NCBI GenBank assembly: GCA_050953105.1
Contig: JBMNMA010000004.1
Coordinates: 682,001 to 746,000 of the forward strand
Direction of reading: 5' to 3'
Source: UBA1206 sp050953105
Lineage (GTDB): Bacteria; Bacillota; Clostridia; Oscillospirales; CAG-382
DNA: 64,000 nt
Shown here: piece after piece, positions 15,924 through 24,906 of the stretch
Layout of the letters: every line of letters begins with the position of its first letter
Position numbering within the stretch: position 1 is the first letter of the stretch
Program-made: the position numbers and the translations under genes
Notes under the pieces: model-generated
What the model saw: only the letters and a program-made list of their open reading frames with translations
What the model was told of the DNA's origin: nothing
Database searches by the model: none

Positions 15924-15951
15924 ATAATAAAAAGCGGGGTTTCCCCCGCTT
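15924..15951 (-). terminator. Terminator of the coat-protein pair
   Basis: On the minus strand AAGCGGGG pairs with CCCCGCTT, followed by TTTTTATTAT, 10 bp past the stop of the second coat gene. Confidence 0.88.
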
Positions 15952-15960
15952 GTGATATTT

Positions 15961-16206
15961 TTACTGGGCCGAAAATTTGTTTTTGGTGGTGTCGATTTTT
16001 TGCTGCTCCACGTTCTGGACCTGATAAAAGCCCTTCTGGGCCATTTTGTCATATATCTGACTTTGGACCTTTAAAGACTGGTCAAGAGCCGACTGGAAGG
16101 CTGATCTCACCTTGGGATCGGCGGATTCGATAACACCGTGGAAATAAAGGTCGCAGGCGGTTTTTTCACAAAAGAGCAGGCTTTCAAGCATTTCTTTATC
16201 GTTCAT
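15961..16206 (-). CDS. Spore coat protein, CotF-like
   Basis: An 81-residue helical protein. MLESLLFCEKTACDLYFHGVIESADPKVRSAFQSALD and QSQIYDKMAQKGFYQ match the pattern of the CotF/coat-F family in clostridia (a four-helix, ferritin-like bundle; the final KGFYQV is typical). Coat proteins of this family are made in the mother cell. AGGAGA lies 5 bp upstream of the ATG. The gene begins 9 bp after a smaller relative, so the two form an operon. No signal peptide, as expected for coat proteins. Confidence 0.82.
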   Translation of the reverse strand: MNDKEMLESLLFCEKTACDLYFHGVIESADPKVRSAFQSALDQSLKVQSQIYDKMAQKGFYQVQNVEQQKIDTTKNKFSAQ

Positions 16207-16215
16207 GGTTATCTC

Positions 16216-16389
16216 CTATAAGGTCTGGTATAAGCTTTTATAAATATCGTTATGGGTTTTGGACAATGAAGTCACAAAGTTTTTAAGCTCGTTGTCAGAT
16301 ATGCGGGAGGCACAGTCGGTTATCTGGGCTTTTATAAACTGTTCGTGGTTAAGTGCGTCTTCAAGATAAAGCAGTTCTTTAGGAGTCAT
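16216..16389 (-). CDS. Small CotF-related protein, 57 residues
   Basis: A short frame from ATG 16389 to TAG 16216: it begins MTPKELLYLEDALNHEQF and ends with SKTHNDIYKSLYQTL. A good AAAGGATG site lies 8 bp upstream. The two predicted helices and the closing HNDIYKSLY resemble the second half of coat F proteins, and the partner gene follows by 9 bp. Truncated or half-size coat-F proteins paired with a full-size one are common in Clostridia. No clear sporulation promoter could be marked upstream. Confidence 0.75.
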   Translation of the reverse strand: MTPKELLYLEDALNHEQFIKAQITDCASRISDNELKNFVTSLSKTHNDIYKSLYQTL

Positions 16390-16480
16390 AAATGTTCATC
16401 CTTTCGCAATGGAATGTTTCAAGGATAGCTTTTCCTTTTATACGGATTTTATTCAACATTAAACAGAAAGGCAGTAAAAA

Positions 16481-16963
16481 ATGAAATCGGTTACAATAAT
16501 AGCGGTAGGGAATATTAAAGAAAAATTTTTCAGCGATGCGGTGGAGGAATATTCCAAGCGCATATCCGCCTATTCCGCCATATCGGTGGTTGAAATTAAG
16601 GAAGAAAAATTATCTGAAAATCAAAAATCCCATTCAGAAATTCAAGCCGCCCTAAGCCGGGAGGGAAAAGCCGTTCTTGCCGCCATACCCAAAAATGCAT
16701 TTGTTATATCGCTTTGCATAGAAGGCAAAAAGTGCTCGTCGGTGGCTTTTGCCGATATCTTGGACAAAGCCTTCTCGGCGGGAAAGCATGTGGTTTTTAT
16801 TATAGGCTCAAGCCACGGCTTATCGGATGAAGTAAAGGCGGCGTCGGATATAAAGCTTTCTTTTTCCGACATGACATTCCCCCACCGCCTTATGCGGGTA
16901 ATATTATGCGAACAAATTTACCGGGCTTTGTCCATATTGAATAACGGAAAATATCATAAATGA
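16481..16963 (+). CDS. rlmH: 23S rRNA pseudouridine-1915 N3-methyltransferase
   Basis: RlmH methylates pseudouridine 1915 in helix 69 of 23S rRNA in the assembled 70S ribosome. The 160-residue length and the SPOUT knot are typical. Key blocks are the N-terminal KSVTIIAVGNIKEKF, the SAM-binding loop IIGSSHGLSDEVKAASDIKLS and the C-terminal MTFPHRLMRVILCEQIYRALSILNNGKYHK. AAAGGCAG lies before the ATG. It is divergent from the coat-protein pair and ends in a strong terminator. The family is unmistakable. Confidence 0.97.
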   Translation: MKSVTIIAVGNIKEKFFSDAVEEYSKRISAYSAISVVEIKEEKLSENQKSHSEIQAALSREGKAVLAAIPKNAFVISLCIEGKKCSSVAFADILDKAFSAGKHVVFIIGSSHGLSDEVKAASDIKLSFSDMTFPHRLMRVILCEQIYRALSILNNGKYHK

Positions 16964-16992
16964 AAAAAATCACCCGGCCGGGTGATTTTTTA
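16964..16992 (+). terminator. Terminator of rlmH
   Basis: The palindrome AATCACCCGGCCGGGTGATT is followed by six Ts, just after the rlmH stop; A's upstream make it usable on both strands. Confidence 0.85.
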
Positions 16993-17073
16993 TACCCTCC
17001 TTAGCTGTTTGCCGGAGTTAATATAACAGGATTTTTCAAAAAAGCTATAAAAACCAAAGTCAAATAATATTTT

Positions 17074-17102
17074 TTGACAACCGGACATAAACATATTATG
17101 AA
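17074..17102 (+). promoter_or_regulatory. Possible promoter of the SLH gene
   Basis: TTGACA (17074-17079) is a perfect -35. The best -10 at 17 bp is TATGAA (17097-17102). TATTAT lies 3 bp earlier at a short spacing, so the exact -10 is uncertain. Confidence 0.45.
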
Positions 17103-17127
17103 ACCATATGCAAAGGGAGAATAAGCC

Positions 17128-18366
17128 ATGAAAAGACCCATCCTTATTACATTAACTCTGTTTCTTGTCATAACGGCCATCCTAGCCGGCAGCGCCGCTG
17201 CAGCGTCGGAGGACACTGACGTTTCCCCGGCTATTGCCTGTCTGCGCAGGTCCACAAAGCTTAACAAATGCGGTGTTTATGACGAAATTATAAGCTTTTC
17301 CAAAGCCGATTTCGAAAACACCCTTCAAACGCCCTTAAAATACATAAACGTAACCGCCCTGCCTGATGAAGAAGAAGGGGTGCTTAAGCTAAACGGTGTG
17401 CCGGTGGTAAGCGGCCAGACTATTGCCGCTTCGTCGCTAAACTATCTCACCTTTACTCCTACCGAGGATGTTGAAAGCGCCTCCTTTACCTTCCGCTGTG
17501 ATGCCCCCGGCTGGGAATATACCGACATTCCCTGCAGTATAAAGTTTTTCGAAAACCGCAATACTTCACCCACCATTGCTTCCGGCTCCTTTTCAACGGT
17601 CAGAAACGCCAAAACCGAATACCGCATTAACCTCTTTGAACCTGACGGGGACAATGTCCGCCTTTATATCGACCAATACCCCGCATCGGGCAGCATAACC
17701 ATATCCGGGGACACCCTTATCTACACCCCGGTAAACGGCTTTACCGGCAGCGATAAAATGGTCATCCGCGCGGTGGACGAATACGGCAACTCATCGGCTG
17801 CCGCATCAATAACCATAACCGTCGGCAAAAGCGAAATTGTGTTTTCTGATATGACCTCCTCCTCCGCCCACGCTGCTGCCATTGCCCTTGCAGAAAACGA
17901 CATTGTCACCTATGTCTATAAAGACGGGGAATACCTGTATAACCCCAACCTTAAGGTGTCAAGGATTGACTTTCTGGTTATGCTTATGTCTGCTGCAGAC
18001 GTCAACGCCGAAGGCTTTGACACAAACCTCCCCTTTACCGACACCTCAAAGCTTAACAACGGCAAAAAGCAGTATCTTGCCAAGGCGGTGGCCATGAAGG
18101 TGGTTGACAGAACGCAGGGTGAATTCAAGCCCAACGAATATATCACCAAAAAAGATGCAGCTATATGGATTTCAAAGCTCCTCGGCTTAAACGGCAAGGC
18201 TGCTGTAATAAACGATATTACCGATTTTGATGTTGAAAGCGTGGCCTGCATAACCGCCTCGGTGGATGCCGGTATTTTCACCGCCCCCAACGGAATTTTC
18301 TCACCCGACACCCAAATAAACCGTGAAGAAGCGGCAAGAATACTGTTTAAAGTTATCGGTAAGTAA
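17128..18366 (+). CDS. Secreted SLH-domain surface protein with a cadherin-like repeat
   Basis: 412 residues: signal peptide (1-26, cut after AAA-A), a beta domain (60-150) of unknown type, then a Big/cadherin-like module (about 155-235: LFEPDGDNVRLYIDQYPASG...YTPVNGFTGSDKMVIRAVDEYGNS), as in bacterial Ig-like surface modules. The C-terminal part (about 240-412) has three degenerate S-layer-homology units, including VSRIDFLVMLMSAADVN, PNEYITKKDAAIWISKLLG and PDTQINREEAARILFKVIG. SLH domains bind pyruvylated cell-wall polymer, so this is a surface scaffold or adhesin. RBS AAAGGGAG. A terminator follows. Confidence 0.88.
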   Translation: MKRPILITLTLFLVITAILAGSAAAASEDTDVSPAIACLRRSTKLNKCGVYDEIISFSKADFENTLQTPLKYINVTALPDEEEGVLKLNGVPVVSGQTIAASSLNYLTFTPTEDVESASFTFRCDAPGWEYTDIPCSIKFFENRNTSPTIASGSFSTVRNAKTEYRINLFEPDGDNVRLYIDQYPASGSITISGDTLIYTPVNGFTGSDKMVIRAVDEYGNSSAAASITITVGKSEIVFSDMTSSSAHAAAIALAENDIVTYVYKDGEYLYNPNLKVSRIDFLVMLMSAADVNAEGFDTNLPFTDTSKLNNGKKQYLAKAVAMKVVDRTQGEFKPNEYITKKDAAIWISKLLGLNGKAAVINDITDFDVESVACITASVDAGIFTAPNGIFSPDTQINREEAARILFKVIGK

Positions 18367-18382
18367 CCTTTAAAACAATCCG

Positions 18383-18422
18383 GCCTTCGTCTGCGGTGTG
18401 ATGCGCAGGCGAAGGCTTTTTG
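18383..18422 (+). terminator. Terminator after the SLH gene
   Basis: GCCTTCG and CTGCG pair with CGCAG and CGAAGGC (12 of 13 bp with one bulged/mismatched base) around a GTGTGATG loop, then TTTTTG. Confidence 0.85.
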
Positions 18423-18533
18423 CATATTGAAATATGCATAAAATTTAATTCAATATTCATGGGATACGCCCATAAAAATCTAGTGAAAAATGTCGCAAAA
18501 TGAAATACGGTTATAAAAACTTGCAAAAACCTA

Positions 18534-18562
18534 TTGACAAATAGTTAACCCTCTGTTATAAT
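18534..18562 (+). promoter_or_regulatory. Promoter of the gltA-acn-icd operon
   Basis: TTGACA (18534-18539), 17 bp and TATAAT (18557-18562): perfect consensus, 22 bp upstream of the ATG. The leader is short and no riboswitch is visible. Confidence 0.93.
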
Positions 18563-18584
18563 TTGCCCATTAGGAGGGATGTTT

Positions 18585-19970
18585 ATGGTATTATCAGGAA
18601 GCAATTCACAACTTAACGAACGCCTGCGTCCGTATTGCGAAGACTGCAGGTCACACATTCACATCGATACCGGGGAATTTCTGGATACCAACATCAAACG
18701 GGGTTTACGCAACGCCGACGGCACCGGTGTGGTGGCCGGCGTTACAAAAATCAGTAATGTCCACGGCTATGTTATGCGTGACGGGGTAAAAACCCCCGCC
18801 GATGGCAAGCTTTACTATCGGGGAATAGACGTAGAGGACATTATAGAAAACTGTTTAAGGGAAGACCGTTTCGGTTTCGAGGAGGTTGTGTGGCTGCTTT
18901 TGTTCGGCTATCTGCCGGCGGCAGAGCAGCTTGACCGTTTTTCAAGACTCCTTGAGGAACTCAGGGAACTCCCCGACGGATTTATCGAAGATATGATAAT
19001 CAAGGCCCCTTCGCCGGACATTATGAACAAGCTGGGCCGCAGTGTCCTTGCGCTTTATTCCTATGACGACAACGCCGACGATATCTGCCTTGAAAACGTT
19101 TTCCGCCAGTCAATTGAGCTGGTGGCCCGCATATCCACCATCGCCGTCAATGCCTATCAGGTTAAAAAACGCTATTATGACCATCAATCGCTGTTCTTCC
19201 ACCCCCCCGTGCCGGGACTGTCTATTGCCGAAAATATTCTTTCCACCATGCGCATAGACCGCAAGTTCACCCACCGGGAGGCAATGCTCCTTGATACGGC
19301 GTTAATTTTACATGCCGAACACGGCGGCGGTAACAACTCAACCTTTGCCTGCCGGGTAGTATCTTCTTCGGCCACCGACACCTATTCGGCAATAGCGGCG
19401 GCTATCGGCTCATTAAAAGGCCCCCGTCACGGCGGCGCCAACGCCAAGGTTGTGGAAATGCTCGACTACATAAAGCAGGGCGTTAAAGACTACAACGACG
19501 ACGAGGAAATTTCTCAATTCCTCCGTAAGCTTTTAAGCAAAGAAGCCGGCGACAGATCGGGGCTTATCTACGGCATAGGCCACGCCGTTTACACCAAAAG
19601 CGACCCCAGAGCGGGTATACTAAAAAGTCAGGCCAGAGAACTTGCCAATGAAACGGGCTATTCCGACGACCTCAAGCTCCTTGAGGCGGTGGAACGACTT
19701 GCTCCCTGCGTGTTGACCGACAACGGCAAAAAGCAGGCAGGCTCGGTGTGCGCCAACATAGACCTTTATTCGGGCCTTGTTTACCGTATGTTACACATAC
19801 CTGCCGAACTTTATACGCCACTCTTCGCCGTCGCCCGTATGGCCGGATGGTGCGCCCACCGGATAGAGGAAATGGTAACCTGCAACCGTATTATACGGCC
19901 TGCATATAAAACCCTCGGCGGCTTAAGGGAATACATCCCGCTGTCTGAAAGGGAAGCATTACAATTATAA
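18585..19970 (+). CDS. gltA: Citrate synthase
   Basis: Condenses oxaloacetate and acetyl-CoA to citrate. The start is ATG 18585, with AGGAGGG six bp upstream; an ATG at 18579 overlaps that site and is unlikely. 461 residues, longer than the typical 380-430, because the N-terminus carries an extra segment with CEDCRSHIHI before the enzyme core. Active-site blocks are LILHAEHGGGNNSTFACRV, GPRHGGANAKV and YGIGHAVYTKSDPRA, with a final LGGLREYIPL. It opens a three-gene operon making 2-oxoglutarate. The extended N-terminus with two cysteines and two histidines is uncommon but known in clostridial citrate synthases. Confidence 0.95.
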   Translation: MVLSGSNSQLNERLRPYCEDCRSHIHIDTGEFLDTNIKRGLRNADGTGVVAGVTKISNVHGYVMRDGVKTPADGKLYYRGIDVEDIIENCLREDRFGFEEVVWLLLFGYLPAAEQLDRFSRLLEELRELPDGFIEDMIIKAPSPDIMNKLGRSVLALYSYDDNADDICLENVFRQSIELVARISTIAVNAYQVKKRYYDHQSLFFHPPVPGLSIAENILSTMRIDRKFTHREAMLLDTALILHAEHGGGNNSTFACRVVSSSATDTYSAIAAAIGSLKGPRHGGANAKVVEMLDYIKQGVKDYNDDEEISQFLRKLLSKEAGDRSGLIYGIGHAVYTKSDPRAGILKSQARELANETGYSDDLKLLEAVERLAPCVLTDNGKKQAGSVCANIDLYSGLVYRMLHIPAELYTPLFAVARMAGWCAHRIEEMVTCNRIIRPAYKTLGGLREYIPLSEREALQL

Positions 19971-19988
19971 ACAAAAGGATGTTGCCAA

Positions 19989-21920
19989 ATGGGACTCAAC
20001 TTAACTCAAAAGCTGATTTCTTCCCACCTTGTTTCCGGGGAAATGATAAAAGGAAGGGAAATCGGCCTTAAAATAGACCAAACTCTAACTCAGGACGCCA
20101 CCGGCACCATGGCATATTTGCAGTTCGAGGCCATGGGGGTTAAGCGGGTTAAAACCGAACTGTCGGTTGCATATATTGACCACAACACCCTTCAGACGGG
20201 TTTTGAAAACGCCGACGACCATAAATACATTCAAAGCTGCGCCAAAAAATATGGCTTGTATTTCTCCCGTCCCGGTAACGGTATCTGCCATCAGGTTCAC
20301 CTTGAACGCTTCGGCATTCCCGGCAAAACTTTAATAGGCTCCGACTCCCACACCCCCACCGGCGGAGGCATTGGCATGCTTTCCTTCGGTGCCGGCGGCC
20401 TTGACGTTGCCCTTGCCATGTCGGGCCAGCCTTACTATATAACCATGCCGGAAATTATTAAAGTAAACCTTACCGGTAAACTGCAAAAATTCGTTTCGGC
20501 CAAGGACGTTATCCTTGAACTGCTCCGCCGCTTTACCGTAAAGGGCGGGGTAGGTAAAGTCTTTGAATACGCCGGCGAAGGAGTTTTAAACTTATCCGTC
20601 CCCGAAAGAGCCACAATAACCAATATGGGAACCGAGCTTGGCCTTACCACCTCGGTTTTTCCCTCGGATGATGTTACAAGACAATTTTTAGCCCTTCAAA
20701 AGCGGGAAAAAGATTTTGTCCCTCTATGCGCCGACGAAGATGCAAAATATGACGGGGAAATTACAATTAATTTATCCGAAATCGTGCCTTTGGCCGCCTG
20801 CCCCCATTCCCCGGATAACGTTAAACCGGTTTCAGAACTTAAAAATATAAAGGTTGACCAGTGCTGCATCGGATCCTGCACCAATTCATCCTATGACGAC
20901 CTTATGAAGGCCGCCGCCATATTAAAAGGGCAAACGGTTAGTGATAACGTTTCCCTTACCATATCTCCGGGATCCAAGCAGGTGTTTGACCTGTTGTCCA
21001 ATAACGGAGGGCTTTCAGACCTTATTTCCGCCGGTGCCCGGATACTCGAATGTGCCTGTGGCCCCTGCATAGGCATGGGGCAGTCCCCGTCGTCGGGCGG
21101 AGTGTCGCTCCGCACCTTTAACCGTAACTTTTTAGGCCGCACCGGCACAAAGGATGCCGAAGTTTACCTTGTATCCCCCGAAACCGCCGCCATATCGGCA
21201 ATCACCGGATTTATAACCGATCCGAGAGAGGTTGAGTGGGATATAGATTATAAAAAGCTTACCGAAATAAATTTAAACGACAACATGATTATCCCCCCCG
21301 CATCCGCCGAAGAGGCCGAGAATGTGGAAATTCAAAGAGGGCCGAACATTAAGCCCTTCCCCAAGGGGAATAAGCTTGAGGAAAATATAGTTTCTCAAGT
21401 AGCTCTTGTGGCAGGGGATAACATAACCACCGACCACATTATGCCCGCCGGAGCGAAAATCCTTCCCTACCGGTCGAATATCCCCTACCTGTCCCAATAC
21501 TGCTTTACCGTATGCGACAGCGAATTTCCCAAGAGGATGAATGAAATAAAAAGCGGTGTAGTTATTGCCGGAACGAACTACGGCCAGGGCTCGTCAAGAG
21601 AGCATGCCGCCCTTGTTCCGCTGTATCTGGGTGTCAGGTGCGTGGTCGCCAAATCCTTTGCCCGTATCCATCGTGCCAACCTTATTAACAACGGCATTCT
21701 GCCCTTAACCTTTGTTAATCCCGATGACTATGACGAGTTTACCCTCGGGGACAAAATCGTGGTTGAAAATGTTAGGGAAAGTGTCAAAAACGGTAAAAAT
21801 ATAACCATACTCAACGAAACAACGGGTAAGCGTATCGAAACCCAATGTGTCCTTACCGAGCGGGAGATAAAAAGCATCCTTGCCGGGGGACTAATAAATT
21901 CAGTAGGAGAAAGCCAATGA
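19989..21920 (+). CDS. acn: Aconitate hydratase (short type, 643 residues)
   Basis: Isomerises citrate to isocitrate with a [4Fe-4S] cluster. Unlike the 900-residue AcnA form, this is the 640-residue clostridial/archaeal form with the swivel domain at the C-terminus. Substrate and cluster motifs are GSDSHTPTGGGIGM (about 116-129), the first cysteine in QCCIGSCTNSSYDD, and the two cysteines in ECACGPCIGMGQSP. The C-terminal swivel has GTNYGQGSSREHAALVPLYLG. It begins 18 bp after gltA and its TGA overlaps the icd ATG by 3 bp, so translation is coupled. The enzyme is oxygen-sensitive, as is usual in anaerobes. Confidence 0.96.
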   Translation: MGLNLTQKLISSHLVSGEMIKGREIGLKIDQTLTQDATGTMAYLQFEAMGVKRVKTELSVAYIDHNTLQTGFENADDHKYIQSCAKKYGLYFSRPGNGICHQVHLERFGIPGKTLIGSDSHTPTGGGIGMLSFGAGGLDVALAMSGQPYYITMPEIIKVNLTGKLQKFVSAKDVILELLRRFTVKGGVGKVFEYAGEGVLNLSVPERATITNMGTELGLTTSVFPSDDVTRQFLALQKREKDFVPLCADEDAKYDGEITINLSEIVPLAACPHSPDNVKPVSELKNIKVDQCCIGSCTNSSYDDLMKAAAILKGQTVSDNVSLTISPGSKQVFDLLSNNGGLSDLISAGARILECACGPCIGMGQSPSSGGVSLRTFNRNFLGRTGTKDAEVYLVSPETAAISAITGFITDPREVEWDIDYKKLTEINLNDNMIIPPASAEEAENVEIQRGPNIKPFPKGNKLEENIVSQVALVAGDNITTDHIMPAGAKILPYRSNIPYLSQYCFTVCDSEFPKRMNEIKSGVVIAGTNYGQGSSREHAALVPLYLGVRCVVAKSFARIHRANLINNGILPLTFVNPDDYDEFTLGDKIVVENVRESVKNGKNITILNETTGKRIETQCVLTEREIKSILAGGLINSVGESQ

Positions 21921-23131
21921 CCAAAATCAAAATGACAACCCCCCTTGTAGAGCTTGACGGGGATGAAATGACCCGTATCCTATGGGGTATGATAAAGGAA
22001 AAGCTGCTTTTACCCTATGTTGACCTTAAAACCGAATATTACGATTTAGGCCTTGAAAACCGGGACAAAACCGGCGATAGGGTAACCATAGATTCGGCCA
22101 ATGCCATAAAGAAATACGGTGTAGGGGTAAAATGCGCCACCATAACACCAAACGCTGACCGGGTGAAAGAATATAACTTAAAAGAAATGTGGTCCTCCCC
22201 CAACGCCACCATAAGAGCAATTCTTGACGGCACGGTGTTCCGTTCTCCCATTGTGGTTAAGGGAATCGAACCCTATGTAAAGACATGGAAAAAGCCCATA
22301 ACCATCGCCCGTCATGCCTACGGCGACGTTTACAAGGCGGTTGAGGAAAAAACCTACGGCAGCTGCAAAGCCTATCTGGTTATTGAAAAGGACGGGGAAG
22401 TGGTTGACAAAAAGCTTATCCATTCCTTTGCCGGTGACGGAATTGTCCAGGGAATGCATAACACCGTAAATTCCATAACCTCCTTTGCCAGAGCCTGCTT
22501 TAACTTTGCATTAAGCGAAGGACAGGATTTGTGGTTTTCTTCCAAGGATACCATTTCCAAAAAATACGACCACACCTTTAAAGATATTTTCGCTGAAATA
22601 TTTGAAAACGAATATAAAGCAGAATTTGAAAAGAAGGGTATTTCCTACTACTACACCCTCATTGACGATGCGGTGGCAAGGGTAATACGGTCGGAAGGGG
22701 GCTTTATCTGGGCCTGCAAGAACTATGACGGTGACGTTATGAGCGACATGGTGGCAAACGCCTTTGGCGATTTGGCCATGATGACATCGGTGCTGGTATC
22801 CCCCGACGGCAAGTTTGAATACGAAGCCGCCCACGGCACCGTGCAACGGCATTATTATAATCATCTTAAAGGACTCCCCACCTCCACCAATCCCGCCGCC
22901 ACAATCTTCGCCTGGACGGGCGGACTTAAAAAGCGGGGCGAGCTGGATGGCATTTTCGATCTTTGCAACTTTGCCGACACCCTTGAAAAGGCTGTTATAA
23001 AAACCATTGAGGACGGCTATATGACAAAGGGACTTTGCGCCATGTCAAGCCTTGAGCGCAAAACCGCTCTGAATACCGAGGAATTTATTGATAAAATTAA
23101 AGAAACCCTTGAGGAACTGCTGAAAAGCTAA
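21917..23131 (+). CDS. icd: NADP-dependent isocitrate dehydrogenase, eukaryote-like class
   Basis: Converts isocitrate to 2-oxoglutarate plus CO2. The ATG at 21917 overlaps the acn stop (ATGA), preceded by AGGAGA; 404 residues. It belongs to the eukaryote-like homodimeric group, seen in TPLVELDGDEMTRILWG, SPNATIRAILDGTVFR, YSTT-like SSKDTISKKYDHTF and EAAHGTVQRHYY. The usual bacterial monomeric or E. coli-type motifs are absent. NADP preference is suggested by the H-G-T-V-x-R-H block. It is the last gene; a hairpin (AACCCC-CTCA-GGGGTT) follows. No 2-oxoglutarate dehydrogenase lies near, so the branch probably serves glutamate synthesis. Confidence 0.95.
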   Translation: MTKIKMTTPLVELDGDEMTRILWGMIKEKLLLPYVDLKTEYYDLGLENRDKTGDRVTIDSANAIKKYGVGVKCATITPNADRVKEYNLKEMWSSPNATIRAILDGTVFRSPIVVKGIEPYVKTWKKPITIARHAYGDVYKAVEEKTYGSCKAYLVIEKDGEVVDKKLIHSFAGDGIVQGMHNTVNSITSFARACFNFALSEGQDLWFSSKDTISKKYDHTFKDIFAEIFENEYKAEFEKKGISYYYTLIDDAVARVIRSEGGFIWACKNYDGDVMSDMVANAFGDLAMMTSVLVSPDGKFEYEAAHGTVQRHYYNHLKGLPTSTNPAATIFAWTGGLKKRGELDGIFDLCNFADTLEKAVIKTIEDGYMTKGLCAMSSLERKTALNTEEFIDKIKETLEELLKS

Positions 23132-23153
23132 CCCCCTCAGGGGTTTTCCTTTT
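23131..23153 (+). terminator. Terminator of gltA-acn-icd
   Basis: AACCCC and GGGGTT pair around CTCA, followed by TTCCTTTT. The stem is short but well placed. Confidence 0.7.
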
Positions 23154-23171
23154 CCTGACGGATATACAAAA

Positions 23172-23195
23172 AACAACCCCCGGAAACGGGGGTTG
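23172..23195 (-). terminator. Terminator of trpB
   Basis: On the minus strand, ACAACCCCCG pairs with CGGGGGTTGT around a TTTC loop, followed by TTTTTTG, about 10 bp past the trpB stop. Confidence 0.85.
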
Positions 23196-23203
23196 TGTGT
23201 TTG

Positions 23204-24577
23204 TTATTCAAATTTCGGAAGGGCGGCTAAGCCTTTTTGAATATCCTCGTCCGAAAGCACATGGTCCTTCATGGTGCCGTTAAGGTAGGATTCATAGGCA
23301 GTCATGTCAAAGAAACCTGTGCCGGTAAGACCGAAAAGAATGGTTTTGGCTTCACCGGTTTCGCGGCACTTAATAGCCTCCTGCATTGCCACATAAATGG
23401 CGTGGGAGGATTCGGGGGCGGGAAGTATGGTTTCCAATTTGGCAAACTCAATGGCGGCGCCGAAAACCTCGGTCTGCTTTACAGCTACCGCTTTCATATA
23501 CCCGTCATTATACAGTTTGGAAAGCAGCGGCGACATTCCGTGGAACCTTAATCCGCCCGCATGGTCGGGGGAGGGAATGAATGAGCTGCCTAAGGTGTAC
23601 ATCTTTGCCAGCGGGGTGATATGTCCCGTGTCGCAGAAGTCATAGGCATAGATGCCACGGGTAAAGGAGGGGCAGGATGCCGGCTCTACCGCAATAATTT
23701 CGGGATTGGCTTTACCCAAAATCTTATCTCTCATAAAGGGGGCAATAAGTCCGCCTAAGTTGGATCCGCCGCCGGCGCAGCCGATGATTATATCGGGATA
23801 CTCGTCATACATCTTAAGGGCGGTTTCACACTCAAGGCCTATAACCGACTGGTGGAGTATAACTTGGTTTAACACCGATCCCAGCACATACCGGTAACCC
23901 TCCCGGGTAACCGCCGCCTCCACCGCTTCACTTATGGCGCAGCCGAGTGAGCCGCTGGTGGTGGGGTTTTGTTCAAGTATTCTTCTCCCTGATTCGGTTT
24001 CGGTGGAGGGGGAGGCGTGGACATTGCCGCCGAAAACCTGCATAAGGGTTTTTCTGAAAGGCTTTTGCTGATAAGATACCTTAACCATAAACACGTCAAG
24101 GTCAAGACCGAAGTAGGCACAGGCCTCTGATACGGCGGTGCCCCACTGACCGGCACCCGTTTCGGTGGTAAGACCTTTTAAGCCCTGCTTTTTGGCGTAA
24201 TAAGCCTGAGGAATGGCGGAGTTAAGCTTGTGACTGCCGGAGGTGTTGTTGCCCTCGAACTTGTAGTATATTTTTGCCGGGGTGTTTAGCGCCTTTTCCA
24301 CATTGTAGGCTCTGACAAGGGGGGAAGGCCGGTATTCGGAATAAATATGCCTTACTTCCTCGGGAATTTCAATATACTCGTTGGTTGCGTCAAGCTCCTG
24401 ACGGACGCTTTCCTCGGTAAATACCCCCGTTAATTCATCGAAGGCCATGGGTTTTCCCGTGCCGGGATTTATCATGGGGGGTATATCCTCCTTCATAACC
24501 GCTCTGAGGTTATACCAGTATTTCGGCAGCTGCTCCTCGTTCAAATATGTGCGGTAGGGAATTTTCGCCTTTGACAT
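23204..24577 (-). CDS. trpB: Tryptophan synthase beta chain 2 (TrpB2 type)
   Basis: A 457-residue PLP enzyme joining indole and serine to give tryptophan. The long N-terminus (MSKAKIPYRTYLNEEQLPKYWYN), PPMINPGTGKPM and the segment RPSPLVRAYNVEKAL mark the TrpB2 subfamily, which works without TrpA. PLP lysine K117 in GSHKLNS, substrate loop ETGAGQWGTAVS and the phosphate-binding GCAGGGSNLGG are intact. No trpA or other trp genes are adjacent, so it stands alone behind a Trp T-box, which suggests a role in indole salvage or a back-up synthase. The ATG has a moderate RBS. Confidence in the subfamily is high. Confidence 0.95.
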   Translation of the reverse strand: MSKAKIPYRTYLNEEQLPKYWYNLRAVMKEDIPPMINPGTGKPMAFDELTGVFTEESVRQELDATNEYIEIPEEVRHIYSEYRPSPLVRAYNVEKALNTPAKIYYKFEGNNTSGSHKLNSAIPQAYYAKKQGLKGLTTETGAGQWGTAVSEACAYFGLDLDVFMVKVSYQQKPFRKTLMQVFGGNVHASPSTETESGRRILEQNPTTSGSLGCAISEAVEAAVTREGYRYVLGSVLNQVILHQSVIGLECETALKMYDEYPDIIIGCAGGGSNLGGLIAPFMRDKILGKANPEIIAVEPASCPSFTRGIYAYDFCDTGHITPLAKMYTLGSSFIPSPDHAGGLRFHGMSPLLSKLYNDGYMKAVAVKQTEVFGAAIEFAKLETILPAPESSHAIYVAMQEAIKCRETGEAKTILFGLTGTGFFDMTAYESYLNGTMKDHVLSDEDIQKGLAALPKFE

Positions 24578-24617
24578 TTTTGATACCTTCTTTCATTAAA
24601 AATTTAATTTTGAATAT

Positions 24618-24900
24618 AAAAAAGCCTTTGCCCCAATGTTTTGGGACAAAGGCTATAATACCTCTGCGTTGCCACCCAAATTGACACCCTTTCGGATGCC
24701 CCCTCACGCACTATCATGCGTTACCGCTATCACGGGCGGAACCCGTCAGCTACTACTAAAGCGAAACGCTCTTTCGGCTGCCCTCATAAGTCCATTCGGT
24801 CAGGATTCCCGGCACGGCTCACACCAACCCCGCACTCTCTGAACAGGATATAACCTGACTTACTACTCTTAATCAACGGTTTGTATTTGGTTTTTAATTT
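24618..24900 (-). promoter_or_regulatory. Trp T-box leader of trpB
   Basis: On the minus strand the leader has AGAGAG with GGTGTGAGCC, a UGG specifier (24794-24792) followed by ACTTAT that pairs with ATAAGT-like 5' sequence, a T-box core GGGTGGCAACGC (24677-24666) whose TGGC matches a tRNA with discriminator G (as tRNA-Trp has), and a terminator AGCCTTTGTCCC / GGGGCAAAGGCT with six Ts (24618-24654). Uncharged tRNA-Trp should let transcription continue into trpB. Strong, textbook-like example. Confidence 0.93.
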
Positions 24901-24906
24901 TAAGCA

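Noticed and set aside
19042..19257. Small overlapping frames in gltA and acn
   Set aside because: No RBS, and the sequence follows codon bias of the gene in another frame.
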